40,291 bases of DNA from an uncultured Tenacibaculum sp. Lineage in GTDB: Bacteria > Bacteroidota > Bacteroidia > Flavobacteriales > Flavobacteriaceae. Below are positions 7,062 through 12,720 of the stretch, in pieces. A model generated the notes under the pieces. The model was not told the origin of the DNA and did not search any database. It saw only the letters and a list, made by a program, of their open reading frames with translations. The position numbers and the translations under genes are program-made. The DNA lies in the NCBI GenBank assembly GCA_947492185.1, contig CANLMR010000014.1, forward strand, positions 1-40,291, read 5' to 3'. The first letter of the stretch is position 1. The number at the start of each line of letters is the position of its first letter.

Positions 7062-7732
7062 GATCATACGAAAGAATTATCAGTATAGAGTCGGTTACTT
7101 ATAATATCAGATTTCTTCAAATCTTTTATGCCATTAAGTATGGGGCGTTCTTTTTCACATTGTTTTTGAAATTAATACCAGATGAAATAATTAGAAGTAT
7201 TGCTTCAGTAGCTTTTGGTTCCTACATAGCTTACAGTTACATAAATATCACCTATAAGTTTTATGATTCGAAGTATGTTAAAGAAAGTGTTTCAGTCCTT
7301 GATTTCCTTGTTCTATGTGTTATAACTGATTTACTAAATCAAGACAAATGGCAAAGCTATGTTTATCTAATTCTTTTCAATACTTGTGTAGCCTACTTCA
7401 GTTACTTGATTACAAATGGTTTTGTACTTAGTGTTCGACAGGAAAAAGAAGAAGAACTAAATAATTCAAAAGAAACAGTTAAGGAACTAAAAGAAAAAGC
7501 CAAGAAGCTAAAAGAAAACGTAAAGGAATTAAAAGAAGTCGAAAGAAACCAAAAAGAAAAAGTTGATGAAATTATTGAGGTTTTAAATCCAATAGTAAGA
7601 TTAACATGTATTGGATGTGGTGAAACATTTAAAAATATTCAAGCTAAAAACAGACATAGTTGTTCTGGAAATAACAAAGACAATGGTTTGTTAGAAGCGT
7701 ATGAAAATATTCAAAAGATTCTTAATAGTTAA
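7058..7732 (+). CDS. Membrane protein with coiled coil and C-terminal zinc finger
   Basis: Three parts are visible in 224 residues. The first is an N-terminal region of about four hydrophobic segments (IFYAIKYGAFFFTLFLKLI, IASVAFGSYIAYSYINITY, VSVLDFLVLCVITDLL, YVYLILFNTCVAYFSYLI). The second is a strongly charged Lys/Glu coiled coil (about 130-170, repeating KELKEKAKKLKEN). The third is a zinc-finger-like CIGCGETF...RHSC, read as Cys-x2-Cys-x12-His-x-Cys. The soluble part is probably cytoplasmic. I know no family with this arrangement. A membrane-tethered sensor, an exclusion factor or a replication-anchoring protein would all fit. It is coupled to the 48-aa gene by an ATGA overlap. Confidence 0.65.
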   Translation: MRSYERIISIESVTYNIRFLQIFYAIKYGAFFFTLFLKLIPDEIIRSIASVAFGSYIAYSYINITYKFYDSKYVKESVSVLDFLVLCVITDLLNQDKWQSYVYLILFNTCVAYFSYLITNGFVLSVRQEKEEELNNSKETVKELKEKAKKLKENVKELKEVERNQKEKVDEIIEVLNPIVRLTCIGCGETFKNIQAKNRHSCSGNNKDNGLLEAYENIQKILNS

Positions 7733-7743
7733 AATTTTAAAAC

Positions 7744-7890
7744 ATGCCAAGTAAAAACAGGAGAGGTGTTAAATACCCTAGAAAATTTATGAAGATAATG
7801 AAGAGAATAAAGAACAGTGAAATAAGAAGAATTCCAATAGATCAAGTTATTGTTGAGAAAGGAATGAATACTGCAGAACGGGTATTATAA
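7744..7890 (+). CDS. Very basic small protein, 48 aa
   Basis: A short frame starting with ATG 12 bases after the previous stop, behind an AT-rich leader. The first 30 residues carry many Arg and Lys (MPSKNRRGVKYPRKFMKIMK, RIKNSEIRR), followed by IPIDQVIVEKGMNTAERVL. The strong positive charge suggests nucleic-acid binding. No fold or family is recognised. It is reported because spacing and base use match the neighbouring small genes. Confidence 0.45.
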   Translation: MPSKNRRGVKYPRKFMKIMKRIKNSEIRRIPIDQVIVEKGMNTAERVL

Positions 7891-7912
7891 AGATCAGTCA
7901 AAAAAAATATTT

Positions 7913-8197
7913 ATGTCAATTAAGAAAGGAATCAAAATAAAGCACTTAATACCAAAGGATAAAACTATGTCAAGAGACAAGTTTGTATATGGTTTTATAG
8001 AAAAACATTCAACCAGAATGTTTAATTCTTTCGCTAAGAAGCATTCGATAAACTCAAAGAAACTAAAGGATAAATTCAAAGAGGTTTTCAAAAGCTCTGA
8101 TTATTTAGATAAAGATGTTGACGGATTTGGAGAAGTGTTATGGGATACTGTTTTAAAACCAGTATTGATAAGTGAAGGAATTGAAGTTATAGAATAA
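7913..8197 (+). CDS. Hypothetical protein, 94 aa
   Basis: Unrecognised. ATG at 7913 follows an A/T-rich leader (AAAAAATATTT). The product is basic and helical in its first two thirds (KDKFVYGFIEKHSTRMFNSF, SINSKKLKDKFKEVFKSS). It ends with an acidic part (YLDKDVDGFGEVLWDTVLKPVLISEGIEVIE). There is no cysteine motif or membrane segment. An overlapping minus-strand frame at 7894-8091 is a shadow. It belongs to the run of small accessory genes after the replication module. Confidence 0.55.
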   Translation: MSIKKGIKIKHLIPKDKTMSRDKFVYGFIEKHSTRMFNSFAKKHSINSKKLKDKFKEVFKSSDYLDKDVDGFGEVLWDTVLKPVLISEGIEVIE

Positions 8198-8223
8198 ATT
8201 AAATAAACAAAACAATAACAGTG

Positions 8224-8397
8224 ATGAATCAAAAAAAACTAGATAGAATATTAGTTGTAAAAGTAGATAATGGATATATCGTAGAAGAGAATTATTCTAA
8301 AGGTCCTAACATGGGCGAATTCTTACCTGAAGTTCCAAATAGAAAGGTATTTGAAACTAAAGAGTCAATGTTTCATTATATATCAGAAAACCTGTAG
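8224..8397 (+). CDS. Hypothetical small protein, 57 aa
   Basis: A short frame with ATG at 8224, and a GTG at 8221 directly before it as an alternative. The leader is AAACAATAACAGTG. It reads as a beta-rich small domain: KLDRILVVKVDNGYIVEEN, then FLPEVPNRKVFETKESMFHYISENL. It ends in CTGTAG, and the next ATG follows three bases later. This is the first clear example of the junction motif shared by genes up to 12,200. Function unknown. Confidence 0.55.
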   Translation: MNQKKLDRILVVKVDNGYIVEENYSKGPNMGEFLPEVPNRKVFETKESMFHYISENL

Positions 8398-8400
8398 AAT

Positions 8401-8748
8401 ATGGAAACACCTTTTAGCTATATAAATGGAGAAAAAATTAATCTAAATAGACAAGACCATAGAGACGAAATAATCAAACGAAATAAAAAATTAGAATCAG
8501 CGGTTAAAAACGGAATGGACTATAGTCATTTCAATATAGAGGTTAATGTTACTGCTGAATTAAATTGTTTAAAGTGTGGAAATCATGTTGAACACACGAG
8601 TTATCATATTGAATTAGATGATGATGTTGAAGATAATGTTCCTGTTTTGAAATGTAATAGTTGTGAAACTAGATATGTGTATGATAGTCATGAGCAAATT
8701 TTCTATCCAAGATTAAAACAAAAGAAGCAAATACTAATTAAACAGTAG
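8401..8748 (+). CDS. Zinc-ribbon protein, 115 aa
   Basis: Small protein with two CxxC knuckles, Cys56-x2-Cys59 (CLKCG) and Cys85-x2-Cys88 (CNSCE), spaced as in a zinc ribbon. The intervening loop is acidic (IELDDDVEDNVP). The N-terminal 45 residues are charged and helical (INLNRQDHRDEIIKRNKKLESAV), and the C-terminus is basic (PRLKQKKQILIKQ). Zinc ribbons of this size usually contact nucleic acid or proteins. No specific family is recognised. It starts right after a TAG junction motif and ends in another one. Confidence 0.6.
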   Translation: METPFSYINGEKINLNRQDHRDEIIKRNKKLESAVKNGMDYSHFNIEVNVTAELNCLKCGNHVEHTSYHIELDDDVEDNVPVLKCNSCETRYVYDSHEQIFYPRLKQKKQILIKQ

Positions 8749-8751
8749 ATA

Positions 8752-8949
8752 ATGAAAGAAATAATTGAAGTATATAAAATGTCTGAAATAGACGCTAAGA
8801 AGAGAGCTAGTATAATAATCAAACTAGGAACAGCTTTAAATCATCAGTTTGGGATGAATTGGACAGAGGCAATTGTTTTTGAATTAGTATCTCTGCTAGA
8901 TTCTAAAAATCCAATTTTGGATGAAGAAAGATATTATAATGCTAAATAA
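8752..8949 (+). CDS. Hypothetical small helical protein, 65 aa
   Basis: Unrecognised. It starts with ATG three bases after the CAGTAG end of the zinc-ribbon gene. The whole chain is predicted helical (IDAKKRASIIIKLGTALNHQFG, NWTEAIVFELVSLLDSKNPILDEERYYNAK) without cysteines or a membrane span. It stops at TAA 8947-8949. The CAGTAGAAAT motif follows in non-coding sequence, showing the motif is not only a stop codon. Confidence 0.5.
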   Translation: MKEIIEVYKMSEIDAKKRASIIIKLGTALNHQFGMNWTEAIVFELVSLLDSKNPILDEERYYNAK

Positions 8950-8961
8950 ACAGTAGAAATC

Positions 8962-9105
8962 ATGAGTAATCAAGTTGAAATAGAAAAGATAATCCTTGAA
9001 AATGGGTTTGAACTGGAAGATAAAGAAGGACATAAAACTTATGAGTTTGGAACAGGAGATATATTCCGAATTTCAAAGTTAATAGCAAATAAATTTAATC
9101 TGTAG
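8962..9105 (+). CDS. Hypothetical small protein, 47 aa
   Basis: A short frame with ATG at 8962 immediately after CAGTAGAAATC. The product (MSNQVEIEKIILENGFELED, then GHKTYEFGTGDIFRISKLIANKFNL) reads as a small alpha/beta domain with balanced charge. It terminates in the shared CTGTAG sequence. No family is recognised. Support comes from its fit between two copies of the junction motif and matching base composition. Confidence 0.5.
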   Translation: MSNQVEIEKIILENGFELEDKEGHKTYEFGTGDIFRISKLIANKFNL

Positions 9106-9110
9106 AAATT

Positions 9111-9284
9111 ATGCTAAGAAATTATTTAAGAATGTGGTTAGGTGTTGAGGAGAATACCAATGATATAAAATACGAAAATAGTAAGGTAAATAAAGCTTTA
9201 GATCAATCGAATGAAAACAGAAATCTTATTAGAGGTCTACAGAAGCAAATTTCTAGACTAGATAATAAAGTTAAAAAGCATTAA
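9111..9284 (+). CDS. Small coiled-coil-like protein, 57 aa
   Basis: A short frame with ATG at 9111, five bases after the TAG of the previous gene. Residues about 18-57 (NDIKYENSKVNKALDQSN, RNLIRGLQKQISRLDNKVKKH) have heptad-like spacing of hydrophobic residues, suggesting a coiled coil. The N-terminus (MLRNYLRMWLGVEEN) is short and amphipathic. It stops at TAA (9282-9284), and a full CTGTAGAAATA motif follows before the next ATG. Function unknown. Confidence 0.5.
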   Translation: MLRNYLRMWLGVEENTNDIKYENSKVNKALDQSNENRNLIRGLQKQISRLDNKVKKH

Positions 9285-9297
9285 ACCTGTAGAAATA

Positions 9298-9573
9298 ATG
9301 AGTTGGATAAAAATAGAGGATAGCTTACCAGAGCCACAAAAATTAGTGCAAATAGCATATAAAAACAAATACGTAACTGTCGGTTGGTATGCTGGGAAAT
9401 ACCAAGTTGAAGGCGATCATGATATAGACGATGATTATGATTATGATGAAGAAAACGATAAATATTATGTTTCCGAAGGCTGGCGCTCTCAATGTTTAGA
9501 AGCGGAATATTATTACCCGATTAGTCAAGTATCTCATTGGTCACCTTTATTAATAAACCCAAACAAACAGTAG
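9298..9573 (+). CDS. DUF551-like small protein, 91 aa
   Basis: The product begins MSWIKIEDSLPEPQKLVQIAYK and has the later HWSPLL segment. This matches the general pattern of DUF551 phage proteins (W...LP..G..V.V......HW.PLP). The middle is unusually acidic (DHDIDDDYDYDEENDKYY). No catalytic residues are evident and the family has no settled function. It occurs widely in the accessory regions of phages. The start is fixed by the CTGTAGAAATA motif just upstream. The family match is by eye, so moderate. Confidence 0.6.
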   Translation: MSWIKIEDSLPEPQKLVQIAYKNKYVTVGWYAGKYQVEGDHDIDDDYDYDEENDKYYVSEGWRSQCLEAEYYYPISQVSHWSPLLINPNKQ

Positions 9574-9603
9574 GTTCATGAGTACCTCAAACTCGAAAGT
9601 TCT

Positions 9604-9636
9604 TTGACAATATTGTGGTAAATTTAATTAATATTT
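9604..9636 (+). promoter_or_regulatory. Candidate promoter of the serine protease gene
   Basis: TTGACA at 9604-9609 is followed after 19 bases by TAATATTT (9629-9636), a partial match to the Bacteroidetes -7 box TAnnTTTG (6 of 8). Transcription would start near 9641, leaving a short leader before the ATG at 9660. With the terminator at 10379 this would make the protease gene its own transcription unit. The -7 match is imperfect. Confidence 0.35.
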
Positions 9637-9659
9637 ATATTCGTAGAAATCAAAAAATA

Positions 9660-10355
9660 ATGATAACTACTAGAATATTAGATAAAGTATTACATATTGG
9701 AGTTAATAATGATATTGGTAGCGCTTTTGTTATTGATTATAATAAAGAAAACTTTATTATTACAGCAAAACATGTAATAGATTCGTTAGATTTTGAAAAT
9801 AGTGACCTTATAAATATTAAAATATTTAATAATGAAAAATGGATAGAATGTTCTTGTTCTGTTTATATACATGATAACCCTGAAATTGATATTGCTGTTT
9901 TAAAATTAAGTCAAAAATCCTTTTATTTACCTGATATTATTATAGGTATGAATAATTTAGTATTAGGAACAGAGGTTTATTTTTTGGGTTTCCCCTATGG
10001 TATGTTAATGGATAGCAGTGGAATCTCGCAATCAAATGGATACCCGATACCTTTTGTTAAAAAAGGGATTATATCTGCAATAATATCTAAATATGATGTA
10101 ACTTCCATATACCTTGATGCTCATAATAATACTGGGTTTTCTGGAGGGCCTGTAATTAACTTCATTGGTTCCTCACCTCAAATTATAGGTGTAAATGTTT
10201 CGTATATTAAACATGATAATGAATTAACATATGAAGAACAAGATGATGATGGAAAATTATATGAAGAGAAAATGGAATATCATGAAAACTCAGGAATTAT
10301 GGAAGTCCAGGGAATAAATCATGTTTTTGAAATTTTAGAACAAAATAATTTTTAA
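9660..10355 (+). CDS. Trypsin-like serine protease (moron candidate)
   Basis: Predicted chymotrypsin-fold protease of the Trypsin_2/DegP-like type. The triad is readable: His38 in ITAKHV, Asp77 in EIDIAVL and Ser161 in NNTGFSGGP. The oxyanion Gly is intact, and HIGVNNDIGSAFVID forms the typical first barrel strands. The protein is 231 aa with no signal peptide, PDZ domain or membrane segment, so it probably acts in the cytoplasm. A longer frame begins at GTG 9615. I prefer ATG 9660 because GTAGAAATC and an A-rich leader precede it. It is flanked by a candidate promoter and a strong terminator. Trypsin-like proteases occur in some anti-phage defence systems, so a role in the lysogen is plausible but unproven. 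Confidence 0.8.
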   Translation: MITTRILDKVLHIGVNNDIGSAFVIDYNKENFIITAKHVIDSLDFENSDLINIKIFNNEKWIECSCSVYIHDNPEIDIAVLKLSQKSFYLPDIIIGMNNLVLGTEVYFLGFPYGMLMDSSGISQSNGYPIPFVKKGIISAIISKYDVTSIYLDAHNNTGFSGGPVINFIGSSPQIIGVNVSYIKHDNELTYEEQDDDGKLYEEKMEYHENSGIMEVQGINHVFEILEQNNF

Positions 10356-10378
10356 TTAAATTATATTAAACTTACCAC

Positions 10379-10406
10379 AAGAGCTTCATAACGAAGCTCT
10401 TTTTTA
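10379..10406 (+). terminator. Intrinsic terminator after the protease gene
   Basis: AAGAGCTTC (10379-10387) pairs perfectly with GAAGCTCTT (10393-10401) across a 5-base loop (ATAAC), and T residues continue to 10405. The stem and T-tract form a standard rho-independent terminator. It isolates the protease gene from the MazG-like gene downstream. Confidence 0.85.
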
Positions 10407-10461
10407 TTGTCAAATATTTAGAAAACGAATTAAAAACAAAGTGTAATTAAAACAATACAAC

Positions 10462-10857
10462 ATGATAAACGCATTAGCACAAGAAATACACGAGAATAAC
10501 ATAGAAAAAGGATTCTATGAAGATGAAAAGAATATAGGTGAAATGCTCGCTTTAATTCATTCTGAAGTAAGTGAAGCTCTTGAATCAGACAGAAAAGGAA
10601 AATATTGTGAGTTAGACAATGAAAACTGGACAATCGACGGTAAAACTCTAAGAGGTGATATTGAAAATGAAGAAGGGTTAAATTATGAAACACTTTTTAA
10701 AATGTCAGTTAAAGATACGTTTGAAGATGAACTAGCAGATATAATGATTAGGGTTATGGATTTGGCGGCCTTTAAAGGAATTGATTTAGAAGCTCATGTT
10801 ATAGCTAAAATCAAATACAATAAAACTCGTGAATATAAACACGGAAAGAAATATTAA
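10462..10857 (+). CDS. MazG-like NTP pyrophosphohydrolase
   Basis: Member of the all-alpha NTP pyrophosphohydrolase superfamily, which splits NTPs or dNTPs to NMP and pyrophosphate. The metal-binding pattern is visible: Glu35-x2-Glu38 (SEVSEALE) in the first helix and Glu90-x2-Asp93 (EDELADIMIRVMDLAAFKGIDL) in the second. KYNKTREYKHGKKY closes the domain. About 45 residues between the two motifs carry an acidic insert (residues 45-85) also seen in phage MazG-like enzymes. Possible roles are nucleotide-pool control or lowering of host (p)ppGpp-related signalling, as proposed for phage MazG. A minus-strand frame over the same bases is a shadow. Confidence 0.78.
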   Translation: MINALAQEIHENNIEKGFYEDEKNIGEMLALIHSEVSEALESDRKGKYCELDNENWTIDGKTLRGDIENEEGLNYETLFKMSVKDTFEDELADIMIRVMDLAAFKGIDLEAHVIAKIKYNKTREYKHGKKY

Positions 10858-10986
10858 TTAATCTGTAGGTTTCAAAATCTGTTACCTCCATTAGAATTTG
10901 GAAAGAATAAAATTAAAAAGCATTTGAAATTATAGATAAGTATTCTTTTGAGTCTTTTCTTTTTCATGCAAATAAAATAAACAATT

Positions 10987-11247
10987 ATGACAAATGAAGA
11001 TTTACATAAAATAAGAAACAAAATGCAAGGAGCTCAAAACCTAATATGTTTTGCACAAGAATATTTTTCACCTGATGCAACTGAAAAACAAAAGGAAATA
11101 GTTCTACCATTCATACTAAAATCGATTCCTCATGCTAATTCGTCTATGGAATTTTTGAGAACTTTTATCCCTTCATCAAATTTTACAAATGCAAGTGTTG
11201 AAGAATTGTTTGCTAATCCAGACTTTGACATATTAAAAAAAGAGTAG
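10987..11247 (+). CDS. Hypothetical protein, 86 aa
   Basis: Unrecognised. The ATG at 10987 follows a long A-rich leader (AATAAAATAAACAATT) after a 130-base gap that holds a lone CTGTAGG motif but no other gene I can support. The product is helical (EDLHKIRNKMQGAQNLICFAQEYF, QKEIVLPFILKSIPHANSSMEFLRTFI) with an acidic C-terminus. It has no motif or membrane span. It ends in GAGTAG, with the methylase ATG five bases later. Confidence 0.5.
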   Translation: MTNEDLHKIRNKMQGAQNLICFAQEYFSPDATEKQKEIVLPFILKSIPHANSSMEFLRTFIPSSNFTNASVEELFANPDFDILKKE

Positions 11248-11252
11248 TATAA

Positions 11253-11741
11253 ATGTCACACGAAACAGCAGTAAAATCAAACGAGTGGTACACGCCACAA
11301 TATATTTTTGATGCACTACAAACATATTTCCATATGGATGTAGCATGTCCTGAAGATAGAACTTACTGTTCTGTTCCTGCCGATATTTTTATTACTGAAG
11401 ATTCTTTAGAACTAAACTGGAAAAAATTTATTTGGATGAACCCACCATTTGGAAATCAGAATCAAAAGTTTAAATGGATTCAAAAATTTATAGATCACGG
11501 AAATGGTATTGCATTAATGCCTGATAGAACTTCAGCTCCTTGGTGGCAATATTTCGCCAATAATTGTGATGCAGTTCTATTCGTCAATGGAAAAATAAAG
11601 TTTATAAAACCAGATGGAACTAAAGGAGAAAGTCCGGGGAATGGAACAACACTTTTCGCAATTGGATCTAAGGGTGTTGAAGTATTAAAGAATGCCGAAA
11701 AGAACAGTCTCGGGAAATTGTACTGTTCATTAAATGTGTAG
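11253..11741 (+). CDS. dam: Phage DNA N-6-adenine methyltransferase (Dam, PF05869 type)
   Basis: Predicted adenine methylase that would mark phage DNA, usually to evade host restriction or time packaging. The 162-residue product opens with the family hallmark SNEWYTPQYIFDAL and contains the catalytic NPPF (Asn63-Phe66, WMNPPFG). It then has the LMPDRTSAPWWQ segment and a C-terminal GNGTTLFAIG, matching the phage_Dam family at usual size. No cognate restriction enzyme is visible, so it is an orphan methylase. It starts behind GAGTAGTATAA, a copy of the junction motif. Confidence 0.85.
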   Translation: MSHETAVKSNEWYTPQYIFDALQTYFHMDVACPEDRTYCSVPADIFITEDSLELNWKKFIWMNPPFGNQNQKFKWIQKFIDHGNGIALMPDRTSAPWWQYFANNCDAVLFVNGKIKFIKPDGTKGESPGNGTTLFAIGSKGVEVLKNAEKNSLGKLYCSLNV

Positions 11742-11745
11742 TAAA

Positions 11746-11979
11746 ATGAATAGAGATATTCAGATAATTAGATCCCATCAAGAACTTAAAGACAGTTTAG
11801 ATATTTCTGTAAAAATAGACTGGAGGCAACAGTTAAAAATTGTTGTTCAAGATTTAATTAAAAAAAGAAATTGTAATTCCAATAAAGTTCAAAAGTCTTT
11901 TGATGAAGTTCTGAAATATTATTTGGGAGAGGAAGATTTTCATAAATACGTGATAGAACAAAAACCATTAAAAGAGTAG
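11746..11979 (+). CDS. Hypothetical small protein, 77 aa
   Basis: Unrecognised. An in-frame ATG at 11734 overlaps the methylase stop. I prefer ATG 11746 because the junction motif (TGTAGTAAAATG) points to it, as at neighbouring genes. The product is helical and mostly basic in its middle (DWRQQLKIVVQDLIKKRNCNSNKVQKSFDEVLKYYLG). It has one cysteine and no known motif. It ends in GAGTAG five bases before the next ATG. Confidence 0.5.
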   Translation: MNRDIQIIRSHQELKDSLDISVKIDWRQQLKIVVQDLIKKRNCNSNKVQKSFDEVLKYYLGEEDFHKYVIEQKPLKE

Positions 11980-11983
11980 AATT

Positions 11984-12187
11984 ATGAATGTAGGAATTAT
12001 AAATATATCATACACGGTAACTTGTCCTAATTGCGATGAAACTATGTATTCTGATTTAGATCGTGATTGGTGGGATCAAACTTTTGGTGATGGTTTTCCA
12101 GTAGAGTCTTCAGATTTGAAAACTAAGCATAAAGTAAAATGTAATGAATGTGAAACCGAATTCGAAGTAAATCATTTCGAACATTAA
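11984..12187 (+). CDS. Small zinc-ribbon protein, 67 aa
   Basis: Two CxxC pairs, Cys14-x2-Cys17 (CPNCDE) and Cys53-x2-Cys56 (CNECET), define a one-domain zinc ribbon. The loop between is rich in Trp and Asp (SDLDRDWWDQTFGDGF). Such ribbons commonly bind nucleic acid or another protein. Nothing more specific can be said. The start is set by GAGTAGAATT just upstream. After its TAA another CTGTAG copy follows at 12189. Confidence 0.6.
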   Translation: MNVGIINISYTVTCPNCDETMYSDLDRDWWDQTFGDGFPVESSDLKTKHKVKCNECETEFEVNHFEH

Positions 12188-12204
12188 ATCTGTAGTTAAA
12201 AATC

Positions 12205-12295
12205 ATGATAAATTTATTTAAAACCTATTCTTATTCTTTCTTATATAGGAGTTAAAAAAGAATCCGGTACACCAAAGGCAAAGAAACAATACTAA
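12205..12295 (+). pseudogene. Possible broken small ORF
   Basis: After a CTGTAGTTAAAAATC junction, ATG 12205 encodes only MINLFKTYSYSFLYRS before a stop at 12253. The +1 frame continues with IGVKKESGTPKAKKQY and stops at 12293, a tail that looks protein-like. A one-base change near 12240 would join them into a 30-residue basic protein. This may be a decayed cassette gene or chance. The rest of the gap to 12430 holds a small hairpin and a palindrome, but no other gene I can support. Confidence 0.22.
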
Positions 12296-12311
12296 GTAAA
12301 TTAAATTAAAT

Positions 12312-12343
12312 CTTGTTTAGTAACAAGGGATTCTCCTATAGGA
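12312..12343. repeat. Small hairpin and 10-bp palindrome
   Basis: CTTGTT (12312-12317) pairs with AACAAG (12322-12327) around a TAGT loop, and the perfect palindrome TCCTATAGGA follows at 12334-12343. On the minus strand the hairpin is followed by an AT-rich run, so it could end transcripts from the minus-strand gene at 12430-12627. Weak evidence. Confidence 0.3.
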
Positions 12344-12429
12344 ACTTTTACTTTTTCTTGATCAACTAACAATAATAACATATTCAAATACAGTTAAACT
12401 AAAATTAATAAATATGAATAATAGACTGA

Positions 12430-12627
12430 TTATACTAATTGTTGAAAATAGTATTCATTCCATTGAAATGAAGAAGACTTTTGAAATTGTCTGTAATAGT
12501 ATTGATAGTTTCTAGCTGAAGGTTCAATATTTCTAAATTCTTTAATGAAATCAGATAAATTGCTTTCAAAAGCAACAGTTATGTTATTCTTATTTACTAC
12601 AAAGAATGAAGAAATGTTTTTATTCAT
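12430..12627 (-). CDS. Small minus-strand protein, 65 aa
   Basis: Reported despite its orientation because a good Bacteroidetes promoter points into it and the sequence reads as a protein. It opens MNKNISSFFVVNKNNITVAFE and continues SNLSDFIKEFRNIEPSARNYQYYYRQFQKS, ending aromatic-rich. No family, cysteine or membrane motif is recognised. It is divergent from the lipoprotein gene, with both control regions inside 12628-12720, so the pair may be expressed in the lysogen while the surrounding plus-strand operons are silent. Host-like regulation rather than lytic timing is inferred. Confidence 0.55.
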   Translation of the reverse strand: MNKNISSFFVVNKNNITVAFESNLSDFIKEFRNIEPSARNYQYYYRQFQKSSSFQWNEYYFQQLV

Positions 12628-12631
12628 ATTA

Positions 12632-12662
12632 CAAATGTAAAAATAAATAAGAATATTTACAA
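12632..12662 (-). promoter_or_regulatory. Bacteroidetes-type promoter, leaderless
   Basis: On the minus strand TTG (12662-12660) is followed after 20 bases by TACATTTG (12639-12632), an exact match to the TAnnTTTG -7 box. Only four bases separate the box from the ATG of the minus-strand gene, so the transcript would start at or next to the start codon. Confidence 0.65.
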
Positions 12663-12671
12663 GAATACTCT

Positions 12672-12705
12672 ATTATGTAAAATAATATACGTATATTTAC
12701 ATAAT
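12672..12705. promoter_or_regulatory. Nested palindromes in a divergent control region
   Basis: ATTATGTAAA (12672-12681) and TTTACATAAT (12696-12705) are perfect inverted repeats. Inside them lies AATATACGTATATT (12684-12697), a 14-bp perfect palindrome whose centre is displaced by two bases. The element sits between the minus-strand promoter and the lipoprotein start, and TATATTTA (12692-12699) within it is a one-mismatch -7 box for the plus strand. A dimeric regulator controlling both genes would fit. Confidence 0.55.
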
Positions 12706-12720
12706 GGAAAATTAAAGATA

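Larger units (their letters stand above)
8392..12207 (+). repeat. Recurring gene-junction motif, (C/A)NGTAGaaatnATG
   Basis: The same short sequence recurs just before start codons of the accessory genes. It reads CTGTAGAATATG (8392), CAGTAGATAATG (8743), CAGTAGAAATCATG (8951), CTGTAGAAATTATG (9100), CTGTAGAAATAATG (9287) and CAGTAGGTTCATG (9568). It continues as GTAGAAATC (9643, before 9660), CTGTAGG (10863), GAGTAGTATAAATG (11242), TGTAGTAAAATG (11737), GAGTAGAATTATG (11974) and CTGTAGTTAAAAATCATG (12190). In seven places the TAG is the stop codon of the gene before. At 8951, 9287 and 12190 that gene has already stopped at an upstream TAA, yet the motif is kept, so it is not just a stop codon. 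The span given covers all copies. Confidence 0.6.

Noticed and set aside
7894..8091. Minus-strand 65-residue frame
   Set aside because: It lies wholly against the 94-residue plus-strand gene and has no promoter or start context; its hydrophobic look comes from complementing a Lys-rich gene.
9578..9607. Nine-codon frame after a junction motif at 9568
   Set aside because: Too short to support as a gene. The motif here more likely marks where the protease cassette was inserted.
10430..10693. Minus-strand 87-residue frame over the MazG-like gene
   Set aside because: The plus-strand gene has clear catalytic motifs. The reverse frame is a His/Leu-rich shadow.
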